A DNA stretch of 64,000 nucleotides from Geodermatophilus sp. TF02-6 (GCF_003319115.1 NZ_QOHF01000013.1:78892-142891), one strand, 5' to 3'; counted from the stretch's first letter, positions 43,281 through 50,797 are shown. A program made the numbers and translations. Notes: a model not told the origin generated them from the sequence alone.

Positions 43281-44623
43281 CCTGGATCGAGGAGCCGGGA
43301 CGGCGCACCGCCGTCCTCGGCGAGTACGAGGTCGTCGTGGTCGGCGGCGGCCCGGCCGGGGTCATGGCCGCGGCCGCCGCCGCCCGCGCCGGCCGCTCGA
43401 CGATCCTGGTCGAGCGCAACGGCTACACCGGCGGCGCGGGCAGCGCCGGCGGGCTGTCCACGTTCTGCGGGCTGCACGCCAACGTGCACGGCGAGCACCG
43501 CCAGGTGATCCACGGCCTGGCCGACGAGCTGCTGGCGCGGATGGCCGCGCTCGACGGGCTGAACGAGCCGCACCTGAGCTTCGCCGACCGGATCCTCGCC
43601 CAGGCCTACGACATCAGCGCCTACAAGATCGCCCTCGACGACCTGCTGGTCGGGTCCGGCGTGACGCTGCTGTTCCACGCCCTCGCCGTCGGCGTGGTCA
43701 TGGCCGACGAGTCCACCGTCGACGCGCTGCTGGTGGAGTCCAAGTCGGGCCGCGGCGCGATCCGCGGCCGGGTGTTCGTCGACGGCTCCGGCGACGGCGA
43801 CCTCGCCGCGTGGGCCGGGGCGCCGTACGAGAAGACCGACCCGGGGCACGGGATGCTCTACCCGTCACTGATGTTCCGCATCAACGGCGTGGACGCCGGG
43901 GCCGCCGCGGCGACCCACGACCGGCTGTCCGGCCTCATGGAGGACGCCGAGCGCGCCGGCCGGTTCACCTTCCCGCGCAAGCGCCCGATCGTGCGGCCCC
44001 AGCGCAACCCGCTGGAGTGGCGGGCCAACATCACCCAGCTGCGCAACCCCGACGGCAGCGCGATCGACGGCACCGACGTGTGGCAGCTGACCCGCGGCGA
44101 GCTGCAGGGCCGCCGGCAGGTCCGCGACGTCTTCCCGTTCTACCGGCAGGAGGTGCCCGGCTTCGCGGCCGCCTACGTCGTCGACATCGCGCCGGACATC
44201 GGCATCCGGGAGACCCGCCGGATCGTCGGCGCCCACCAGCTCACCCAGGACGACATCCTCGACTGCGCCGACTTCCCCGACGCGATCGGCGTCAACGGCT
44301 GGCCGGTCGAGGCCCACGTCGCCGGCGACGTCGAGATCCGCTGGCAGCGCCGGCCGCGCGGCTACAACCAGCTGCCGTTTCGCATGATCGTCCCGCAAGT
44401 GCTGTCCAACACCTACGTGGTGGGCCGGTGCGCCTCGATGACCCACGAGGGCCAGTCCAGCGCCCGGGTCAGCGGGCCCTGCTTCGCGATGGGCCAGGCC
44501 GCCGGCACCGCCGCCGACCTCGCCCTCTCCGCCGGGGTGGCGGTCGGGGACGTCGACGTCGCCAAGCTGCAGGCCCGCCTCGAGGAGGACGGCGCCTGGC
44601 TCGGCGGGGAGGGCGGGCGATGA
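43277..44623 (+). CDS. FAD-dependent oxidoreductase (copy 2)
   Basis: 448 residues, GxGxxG in VVVVGGGPAGVMAAAAAARA, then LVERNGYTGGAGSAGGLSTF, GRVFVDGSGDGDLAAWAGAP and NTYVVGRCASMTHEGQSSAR. Very similar to copy 1, including PIVRPQRNPLEWRANITQL. Overlaps both neighbours by 4 nt, so it is tightly coupled to the dehydratase and aconitase X. Confidence 0.9.
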   Translation: MTWIEEPGRRTAVLGEYEVVVVGGGPAGVMAAAAAARAGRSTILVERNGYTGGAGSAGGLSTFCGLHANVHGEHRQVIHGLADELLARMAALDGLNEPHLSFADRILAQAYDISAYKIALDDLLVGSGVTLLFHALAVGVVMADESTVDALLVESKSGRGAIRGRVFVDGSGDGDLAAWAGAPYEKTDPGHGMLYPSLMFRINGVDAGAAAATHDRLSGLMEDAERAGRFTFPRKRPIVRPQRNPLEWRANITQLRNPDGSAIDGTDVWQLTRGELQGRRQVRDVFPFYRQEVPGFAAAYVVDIAPDIGIRETRRIVGAHQLTQDDILDCADFPDAIGVNGWPVEAHVAGDVEIRWQRRPRGYNQLPFRMIVPQVLSNTYVVGRCASMTHEGQSSARVSGPCFAMGQAAGTAADLALSAGVAVGDVDVAKLQARLEEDGAWLGGEGGR

Positions 44624-45903
44624 GGCTGACCGACGACGAGCGGGTGATGCTCGACGGCGAGCAGGGCGAGGCGGTCGCCGCCGCGATGGACCTGCTGGTC
44701 CGCTACGGCGAGGTGCTCGGCGCCGAGCGGCTGGTCGACACCGACAACGTGTGCGGAGCCAACCTCTTCGGATCCCGGCACAGCCTGGTCTGCGGCTCCC
44801 CCACCCCGGACGCCGCCTTCTCCGAGCACAGCCTCGACGCGCCCACCGTGCTGACCATCCCCCCGGTGCGCGCGCAGAGCTACCAGCTCATCGGGCCGAT
44901 GGACACCAAGCACTGGCAGGTGCAGGGGCTGCCGCAGGCCGAGCACGACGAGATCATCGCCAGCGAGCGGTACAACGCCGAGCACGGCATCCACCTGCTC
45001 ACCACCTGCACCCCGTACCAGGTGGGCAACGTCCCGCTCAAGGGCGAGCACTGCGCCTGGATGGAGAGCTCGGCGGTCGTCTACGTCAACTCCGTGCTCG
45101 GCGCGCGCACCAACGTGGAGGGCCGGGAGAGCACGGGCGCGGCCATGCTCACCGGCAAGATCCCCTACTGGGGCCTGCACCTGGAGGAGAACCGGCACGG
45201 CTCGCACCTGGTCGAGGTGACCACGCCGGTCGAGAGCAACCGGGACTGGGGGCTGCTCGGCTACTGGATCGGCGAGCAGGTGCCGGAGGAGGCCATCCCG
45301 GTGGTCGACGGGATCACCGCCACCACGCCCGACCTGGTCCGGCTCAAGCACTTCGGCGCCGCGGCCGCGTCCTCGGGGGGCGTGGAGCTCTACCACGTCC
45401 CGGGCGTCACGGCGGAGGCGCGCACCGTCGAGGAGGCGCTCGCCGGGCGGACGCCGGTCGAGCGGCTGACCTACGGTCCGGCGCAGCGCCGGGAGGCGTA
45501 CGAGCACCTGAACGCCACGGCCACGGACACCTCGGTCGACCTGGTGATGATCGGCTGCCCGCACGCGACGCTCGGGCAGATCCGCGACGTCGTCCGGCTG
45601 CTCGAGGGCCGCCGGGTGCACCCGGACACCGAGCTGTGGGTCTTCACCCCCCGCGCGTTGCGGCACGTCGCCGAGCGCAACGGGTACGACCGGGCGCTCG
45701 CCGACGCCGGCGCGCTGCTGATGAGCGACACCTGTCCGGCGATCGGCCGGTTCCTGCCGAAGGGGACCCGGGTCATCGCCACCGACTCGGCCAAGCAGGT
45801 GCACTACCTGCCGGCGATCATGGACGTGCAGGGCCGGTTCGGCACCCTCGCCGAGTGCGTGGACGCCGCGGTGACCGGCACCTGGCGGGGGGAGGTCCCG
45901 TGA
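44620..45903 (+). CDS. aconitase X catalytic (large) subunit
   Basis: 427 residues of the AcnX/DUF521 family. Cys ligands of the family's Fe-S cluster are seen in TDNVCGANLFGSRHSLVCGS, VMIGCPHATLGQIRDVVRL and LLMSDTCPAIGRFLPKGTRV. MLTGKIPYWGLHLEENRHGS is the family's substrate region. Known members dehydrate cis-3-hydroxy-L-proline or mevalonate-5-phosphate. ATG overlaps the FAD gene; the stop overlaps the small subunit. Confidence 0.92.
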   Translation: MRLTDDERVMLDGEQGEAVAAAMDLLVRYGEVLGAERLVDTDNVCGANLFGSRHSLVCGSPTPDAAFSEHSLDAPTVLTIPPVRAQSYQLIGPMDTKHWQVQGLPQAEHDEIIASERYNAEHGIHLLTTCTPYQVGNVPLKGEHCAWMESSAVVYVNSVLGARTNVEGRESTGAAMLTGKIPYWGLHLEENRHGSHLVEVTTPVESNRDWGLLGYWIGEQVPEEAIPVVDGITATTPDLVRLKHFGAAAASSGGVELYHVPGVTAEARTVEEALAGRTPVERLTYGPAQRREAYEHLNATATDTSVDLVMIGCPHATLGQIRDVVRLLEGRRVHPDTELWVFTPRALRHVAERNGYDRALADAGALLMSDTCPAIGRFLPKGTRVIATDSAKQVHYLPAIMDVQGRFGTLAECVDAAVTGTWRGEVP

Positions 45904-46319
45904 GCCAGGTCGTGCTCACCGGTCGCGGACTGGTCGGCGGCGTCGCCGAGGGGGAGGCGCTGGTCACCCGCGAGGCGATCTCCGGCTGGGGCGGGGTCGA
46001 GCCCCGCGAGGGCCGGGTGATCGAGTCGCGGCACGAGCTGGTCGGGCAGTCCTTCGCCGGCAAGGTGCTGGTCTTCCGCGGCGCCAAGGGCTCCTCGGGC
46101 TGGTCGGGGGTGTTCCACCTGACCCGGCTGATGGGTTCGGCGCCCGCGGCGATGGTGTTCACCACGATGAACACCAAGATCGCGCTCGGGGTCGTGGTGA
46201 CCCACGTGCCGGCGGTGACCGACCTCGACGGCGACCCGTTCGAGCTCATCCGCACCGGTGACCGGGTGCGGGTGGACGCCGACCGCGGGCAGGTCATCGT
46301 CACCCCGGCGGGCGGGTAG
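45900..46319 (+). CDS. aconitase X swivel (small) subunit, DUF126
   Basis: 139 residues, swivelling beta/alpha domain: GRGLVGGVAEGEALVTREAI, GKVLVFRGAKGSSGWSGVFH (the SSGWSG active-site loop) and VVTHVPAVTDLDGDPFELIR. Separate small subunit of the type IIa AcnX arrangement. GTG start; ends with TAG. Confidence 0.92.
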   Translation: MSQVVLTGRGLVGGVAEGEALVTREAISGWGGVEPREGRVIESRHELVGQSFAGKVLVFRGAKGSSGWSGVFHLTRLMGSAPAAMVFTTMNTKIALGVVVTHVPAVTDLDGDPFELIRTGDRVRVDADRGQVIVTPAGG

Positions 46320-46377
46320 CGTCGTCGGCACCCGTCCCCGGCGCACGCACGGACGGGGATCGACGACGCAGACGGAC

Positions 46378-46398
46378 GTCGCGGCGCAGCGCCGCGAC
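46378..46398. promoter_or_regulatory. 10-bp-arm palindrome upstream of iclR
   Basis: Arms GTCGCGGCGC and GCGCCGCGAC around one central A, perfectly palindromic, between the AcnX stop and the IclR start. A looser CCCGTCC/GGACGGG hairpin lies just upstream. Candidate autoregulatory operator or attenuating hairpin. Confidence 0.45.
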
Positions 46399-46436
46399 GG
46401 CGCGGAGGAGCTGGACCACTGACCGAACCCGAGGCC

Positions 46437-47270
46437 GTGCCCGACGACGAGGGCGCCGGGGACGTCGGCGCCGTCCGCCAGCGCGGCGACTACTTCGTGC
46501 AGTCCCTGGAGCGCGGGCTGGCCGTGATCAAGGCCTTCACCGCCGAGGAGCCGGAGCTGACCCTCAGCGACATCGCCCGCCGCACCGGGATGACCCGCGC
46601 GGCGGCCCGCCGCTTCGTGCTGACGCTGGTCGACCTGGGGTACGTCGGCACCACCGACCGGCGGTTCCACCTGCGCCCGACCGTCCTGGAGCTCGGCTAC
46701 ACGTACCTGTCGCTGCTGTCCTTCCCGCAGGTGGCCACCCCGCACCTGACCGCGCTGTCCGAGCGGCTCAACGAGACGACCAGCGTCGCCGTCCTCGACG
46801 GGGACGACATCGTCTACGTCGCGCGGGTGGGCCCGCGCCGCGTCATCTCCAGCGGGCTGACCGTCGGCACCAGGCTGCCGGCCTTCGTCACCTCCCACGG
46901 CCGCGTCCAGCTCGCCGCGCTGCCCGACGACCGGCTGGACGCCTACCTGACCCGCGCCCGCCTCGAGCCGCGCACCGCGCGGACGACGACCGACCCGGTC
47001 AAGCTGCGCGACCGGCTGCTGGAGGTGCGCGCCCAGGGCTTCGCGCTGGTCGACCAGGAGCTGGAGGAGGGCGTGACCTCGATCGCCGTCCCGGTCCGCG
47101 ACGCCTCGGGCACCGTGGTCGCCTCGGTCAACGTCGGCTCCCAGGCCCGGCGGCTGACCCCCGCGGCGCTGCGGCGCGCCGCGCTGGAGCCGCTGCGGGA
47201 GACCGCCCACCAGATCGAACGGGACATCGCCCTGCTCGGCGTCCGGACCACCCCGCCCGGTCAGTTCTGA
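46437..47270 (+). CDS. IclR-family transcriptional regulator
   Basis: 277 residues. The winged HTH has FVQSLERGLAVIKAFTAEEP, LTLSDIARRTGMTRAAARRF and LVDLGYVGTTDRRFHLRPTV. The effector domain has SVAVLDGDDIVYVARVGPRR and GFALVDQELEEGVTSIAVPV. It resembles the PcaR/PcaU/PobR group. Likely senses the island's substrate or intermediate. GTG start. Its 3' end overlaps the convergent ligase gene by 10 nt. Confidence 0.9.
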   Translation: MPDDEGAGDVGAVRQRGDYFVQSLERGLAVIKAFTAEEPELTLSDIARRTGMTRAAARRFVLTLVDLGYVGTTDRRFHLRPTVLELGYTYLSLLSFPQVATPHLTALSERLNETTSVAVLDGDDIVYVARVGPRRVISSGLTVGTRLPAFVTSHGRVQLAALPDDRLDAYLTRARLEPRTARTTTDPVKLRDRLLEVRAQGFALVDQELEEGVTSIAVPVRDASGTVVASVNVGSQARRLTPAALRRAALEPLRETAHQIERDIALLGVRTTPPGQF

Positions 47271-48925
47271 GCCGGCTCCGGGCCCGTGGTCAGCCGCCGG
47301 GCCTGCTCGGCGGCCCAGCGCCGGTCGATCTTGCCGGACACCGTCCGCTCGATCCCCGGCACGATCCGGACCCGGCGCGGGCGCTTGTAGCCGGCCAGGC
47401 GTTGCCCCACGGCCGCCGCCAGCGGCTCCTCCCGCAGCCGCGCGCCGGGCTCGGGCACCACCAGCGCGGTCACCAGGCTCCCCCACCGGTCGTCGGGGAC
47501 GCCGACCACCACGGCCTCGGCCACCCCGGGGCAGTCGACCAGCGCCTGCTCGACCTCCTCGGCGAACACCTTCTCGCCGCCGGTGTTGACCACCCCGGAC
47601 CCGCGGCCGAGCAGGGTCAGCGTGCCGTCGGCCTCGACGGTGGCGGCGTCACCGGGCACCGCGTACCGGACTCCGTCGATGGTGCGGAAGACCGCCGCGG
47701 TGGCCACCGGGTCGTCGAGGTAGCCCAGCGGCAGGTTGCCGGTGCTGGCCAGGACGCCGACCTGGCCCGAGCCGGGGACGACGTCGGCGCCGTCGGGCGC
47801 GACCACCCGCGCGTTGGGCGGCAGGGCGAAGCGCGAGTCGACCGAGTCGGAGTCCGGCCCGCACAGCGAGACGCCGAACGGCCCGCCCTCGGTGGCGGCG
47901 ATGGAGTCCTGCAGCGTGAACCGGCCGGCCCGCAGCAGCCGGCGCTTGGTCTCGGGGCTCCAGCGGACCCCGGAGCTGACGATCCGGCGCAGCGAGCGCA
48001 GGTCGTAGGGGGTGCCGGCGGCCGCGGCCCGGTCGAGCTCGCCCAGCAGCGGGACGGCGAAGGCGTCGCCGACGATCACCAGCTCGTCGACGCGGTGCCG
48101 CTGCACCGCCGTCCACAGCGCCGCCGGGTCCAGCGACCGCTGCGGCAGGGTGACCACGCGGCCGCCGCGCAGCAGGTTGCCGACGCTGGAGAAGAAGCCG
48201 GTGCCGTGCACGAGCGGGGACGCCGGCAGCACCACCGGCGCGCTGCCCTCCCGTGCCGCCACGACCGCGTCGGCCACCACCCCGGCGGGGTCGGCCGGAA
48301 CGGGCCGCCCCGCCCGCCCGTAGGCCGAGGAGACGACGCCGCAGACGCCGGCGCAGTCCCACTCCACGCCCTTGGGCAGGCCCGTCGTCCCCCCGGTGAG
48401 CATGAGCACCCGGTCGTCGGGCGAGCGCGGCTGCCGGGGGTGCGGCGCTGCGGCCACCGCCTCCTCGTAGGCCACGAGCCGGCCTTCGTGGCCACTCCGG
48501 CCGCCCTCGTCGCCCACCACGACGACCGCGCGCAGGCCCGGGCGGGCGGCGGCGACCGCGGCCGCGGTGCCGGCCACGGTCGCGTCGGCCACCAGCGCGC
48601 GCAGGTCGGTGAGGTCCACGACCTGGGCGAGCTCGGCCTCCCGGTAGCGGTAGTTGACGTTGACCGGCACCGCCCGCAGCTTCAGCGCCGCGAACAGGGT
48701 CTCCAGGTACTCCGGCGAGTTGTGCAGCGCGATGCCCACCCGGTCGCCGGGGCCGACGCCGCGGGCGGCGAGGGTGCCGGCCAGCCGCGCCGCGCGGTCG
48801 TCGAACTGCGCCCAGGTCACCGCGCGCTCGCCGTGCACCAGCGCGGTGCGGTCGGGGTCGAGGGCGCTCAGCGCGTCGGCGACCGCTTCCAGCAGGGTGG
48901 CCAGGTTGTCCCGGAAGCCGGTCAC
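47261..48925 (-). CDS. acyl-CoA synthetase (ANL superfamily)
   Basis: 554 residues. AMP-binding loop MLTGGTTGLPKGVEWD, ATEGG in DSIAATEGGPFGVSLC, GYLDDPVATAAVFRTIDGV, RGSGVVNTGGEKVFAEEVEQ and the catalytic Lys in ERTVSGKIDRRWAAE. It activates a carboxylic acid to its CoA ester; specificity unknown. Third gene of the UGSC operon; its GTG overlaps the partner protein's stop (GTGA), so coupled translation is likely. Confidence 0.92.
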   Translation of the reverse strand: MTGFRDNLATLLEAVADALSALDPDRTALVHGERAVTWAQFDDRAARLAGTLAARGVGPGDRVGIALHNSPEYLETLFAALKLRAVPVNVNYRYREAELAQVVDLTDLRALVADATVAGTAAAVAAARPGLRAVVVVGDEGGRSGHEGRLVAYEEAVAAAPHPRQPRSPDDRVLMLTGGTTGLPKGVEWDCAGVCGVVSSAYGRAGRPVPADPAGVVADAVVAAREGSAPVVLPASPLVHGTGFFSSVGNLLRGGRVVTLPQRSLDPAALWTAVQRHRVDELVIVGDAFAVPLLGELDRAAAAGTPYDLRSLRRIVSSGVRWSPETKRRLLRAGRFTLQDSIAATEGGPFGVSLCGPDSDSVDSRFALPPNARVVAPDGADVVPGSGQVGVLASTGNLPLGYLDDPVATAAVFRTIDGVRYAVPGDAATVEADGTLTLLGRGSGVVNTGGEKVFAEEVEQALVDCPGVAEAVVVGVPDDRWGSLVTALVVPEPGARLREEPLAAAVGQRLAGYKRPRRVRIVPGIERTVSGKIDRRWAAEQARRLTTGPEPAQN

Positions 48926-49989
48926 GGCGCTGCGACCCCCGCGATCCGGGTGACCGGCGGCCGGTCGCCGCGCGGGCCGAAGGTCTCGACGACCGCGGAG
49001 ACGCCGGAGTTCGACGCCCCGGCGACCACGACGAGGACGGCGTCGGGCGAGGTCATCGTCCGGATGCCGTCGCGCGCCGGGTCGGGGCCGGGGTCGACGA
49101 CCGCGTCGGGGTGGTCGCGGGCCACCCGCCAGTGGCTCTTCTGCGACACCGCACCCTTGCCGGCGCGGTCGAGCTCCTCGCGGGGGACGAAGGACTGCTC
49201 GTGGAGCGCCACCGCCACGTCCCGCTTGCTCCAGCCGGCGTCGGCCAGCAGGTGGGCGTGCTCCGGGCAGAGGACGACGCAGGCGCTGACCGTCCGGTGC
49301 AGCAGCGCCCCGGTCCGCCGCAGCGTGCCGGCGACGTCCGCGACGAGCTGCTCGGCGACGTTGGTGTGCCGGGCCTCGATGTGCACGGTCGAGCGCATGG
49401 TCAGCGCGGTGACCGCGCTGACCTCAGGGGCGAGACCGCAGTCGACGTGCAGCGGCGTCCACGGCGACTCCTCCTCGTTCTCGCCGATGCACGCCGTGTA
49501 CTTGGCCGGCGTGCCCTGGGTGGCCTGGTCGAGCTCGTGCGGCTCGAGCCCCAGCGCGTTGATGGCGGTCAGCCGGACGGCGCGGCCGATCGTGGCGTTG
49601 GCCCGGAAGCCGGGACCGAACAGGTTGCCGGCGCTGTTGACACCCAGCTCGCGGCGCACCGGGCCGTTGACCAGTAGGAGGGACGCCGTCCCCGTGGTGC
49701 TCTGCCAGATGCCCTTGCGGGGGTAGCCCTCCTGGTCCAGCGAGTCCCAGGCCGCGACGACCACCGGGAAGTACTCCGGGAGGCAGCCGGCCATCACCGC
49801 GTTGATCGCCGCGAGCCGCACGGTCACCGCGCGGTTGATCTGCGGCATCGCGAGGAGCACCTCGCCGGGGTCGCGGTCGACCCGGGCCAGGACGGCGGCG
49901 AGCGCCTCCTCGTCGCAGGGGACGACCGGAAGTCCGTCGGTCCACCCCTGCGCGTAGCAGTGCTCGATCGCCCGCTGGGTGTCGTTCAC
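48922..49989 (-). CDS. UGSC-partner family protein (copy 2)
   Basis: 355 residues, colinear with the protein at 37097-38269: CYAQGWTDGLPVVPCDEEAL, INAVMAGCLPEYFPVVVAAW, GIWQSTTGTASLLLVNGPVR, LDQATQGTPAKYTACIGENE and CVVLCPEHAHLLADAGWSK. It has extra Cys at GLPVVPCDE and VVLCPEH compared with copy 1. GTG 49989 follows GAGGAG and lies 4 nt after the UGSC stop. The tight linkage suggests that the two proteins form a functional pair. Confidence 0.78.
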   Translation of the reverse strand: MNDTQRAIEHCYAQGWTDGLPVVPCDEEALAAVLARVDRDPGEVLLAMPQINRAVTVRLAAINAVMAGCLPEYFPVVVAAWDSLDQEGYPRKGIWQSTTGTASLLLVNGPVRRELGVNSAGNLFGPGFRANATIGRAVRLTAINALGLEPHELDQATQGTPAKYTACIGENEEESPWTPLHVDCGLAPEVSAVTALTMRSTVHIEARHTNVAEQLVADVAGTLRRTGALLHRTVSACVVLCPEHAHLLADAGWSKRDVAVALHEQSFVPREELDRAGKGAVSQKSHWRVARDHPDAVVDPGPDPARDGIRTMTSPDAVLVVVAGASNSGVSAVVETFGPRGDRPPVTRIAGVAAP

Positions 49990-49993
49990 CCGT

Positions 49994-50530
49994 TCACTCC
50001 TCGACCCCGAGGAGGTCCAGCACGCGGGGCAGCATCTCCTCCACCCGCTGCCGGATGCCCTCGGCGTCCAGGCTGGCCACCGGGTGCGGGATGGAGACCC
50101 ACTGGAAGCCCGGGAACCCGTAGGTCCGGGCCATCGCCTCGCCGGTGATCCCGAAGGCGTCGGTGCAGATCGAGACGGCCGGCACACCCTGCCGTTCCAG
50201 GAGGATCCCGTCGGCCACACTGGCCGCGCTGCAGGAGCCCTAGTCACCGATCGCGGTGATCGCGAAGTCGCACTCCTCGAAGATCCGCTGGGTCTGGGTG
50301 GGCTCGACCGGGGTGCCGAAGTAGGGCTTGCTGTACATCAGCACGCCCTCGAGCCCGTACCGCTCCCGCAGGACGGTGCCCAGCCCGGTGAGCAGGGCGG
50401 CGCCGTTGGGCTTGGTGTTGTCCAGCAGGCCGAGCGTCTTGCCCCGCAGGCTGGTCACCCGGGGGGCCAGCGACGTGTCCGCCGAGGCGTCGGTGCCGCC
50501 TGTCGGGTCCAGGATCGACTCCAGCTGCAT
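49994..50530 (-). CDS. UGSC-family selenoprotein with in-frame TAG as the predicted Sec codon
   Basis: 178 residues if TAG at 50242-50240 is read as selenocysteine (position 97). The N-terminal part ends CDFAITAIGD; after TAG the same frame continues GSCSAASVADGILLERQG, VPAVSICTDAFGITGEAMA and TYGFPGFQWVSIPHPVASL to a TGA. The motif is therefore U97-G-S-C100, the signature of the UGSC selenoprotein family. A strand, U-x-x-C, then a helix and GVPAV resembles selenoprotein B of glycine/proline reductases (inference). ATG follows GAGGAGCCGCC. A naive annotation would give two fragments (stop at 50240; GTG restart at 50218). A nonsense mutation is the alternative. Confidence 0.85.
50203..50239 (-). 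promoter_or_regulatory. SECIS-like hairpin directly after the TAG
   Basis: Reading 5' to 3' on the minus strand from the base after TAG: lower stem GGCTCCT paired with GGGATCC (6 of 7), internal loop GCAGCG / AC, upper stem CGGCC paired with GGCCG, apical loop AGTGT. The apical loop starts 18 nt after TAG and has G as its second base, matching the published bacterial SECIS model (16-37 nt, G in the first two loop positions). Confidence 0.7.
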
Positions 50531-50579
50531 GGCGGCTCCTCGAACGACACCTCGGCAAGTGGGCGGTATCCGAACACCA

Positions 50580-50594
50580 GTTCTCTTGTCGCAC
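50580..50594 (-). promoter_or_regulatory. candidate regulator site upstream of the UGSC gene
   Basis: Minus strand reads GTGCGACAAGAGAAC, sharing GTGCGACA and the 5-5-5 layout with GTGCGACATCCGCAC at 38308-38322. A looser palindrome GGTGTTCGGATACC follows at 50578-50565. Suggests the same IclR regulator controls the UGSC operon. Confidence 0.35.
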
Positions 50595-50635
50595 GCTGAC
50601 CCTAACCAGCCGGGCCCGCGGGGTCAACGCGCACG

Positions 50636-50797
50636 GTGCAGGACGCCGGCCCGGTCATCGGCCGGGTGTGGGACGCGCACCACGTGGGTGACACCGAGAC
50701 CCTCGACGTCCACGTCGAGCGGCTGCGGGCCATCGAGCCCGACCCGGCCGACCCCGAGCACCGGGTGACGGTGCGCGGCCTCGGCCACGAGTTCGAG
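50636..50797 (+). pseudogene. regX3 3'-end fragment (right direct repeat of the island)
   Basis: Encodes GRVWDAHHVGDTETLDVHVE, RLRAIEPDPADPEH and RVTVRGLGHEFEQ in one open frame, matching the RegX3 winged helix. DNA identity to 33801-33945 is about 93% over 142 bp, with one codon (Lys) deleted. No receiver domain or upstream gene part. It ends abruptly at a family A repeat. Every remaining Lys codon has become Glu, so it is decaying or was imported already diverged. Confidence 0.88.

Noticed and set aside
34016..46319. Further selenocysteine codons in the other island genes
   Set aside because: All other island genes have uninterrupted frames of expected family length.
50240..50530. UGSC gene as two separate genes (stop at TAG, restart at GTG 50218)
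   Set aside because: Frame, composition and the U-G-S-C signature continue straight through the TAG, a SECIS-like hairpin follows, and the restart would lose the active-site motif.
33801..50797. Tyrosine-recombinase attachment sites for the island
   Set aside because: The repeats lie in a protein gene and are about 142 bp with many substitutions, and no integrase or tRNA gene is present; homologous or illegitimate recombination fits better.
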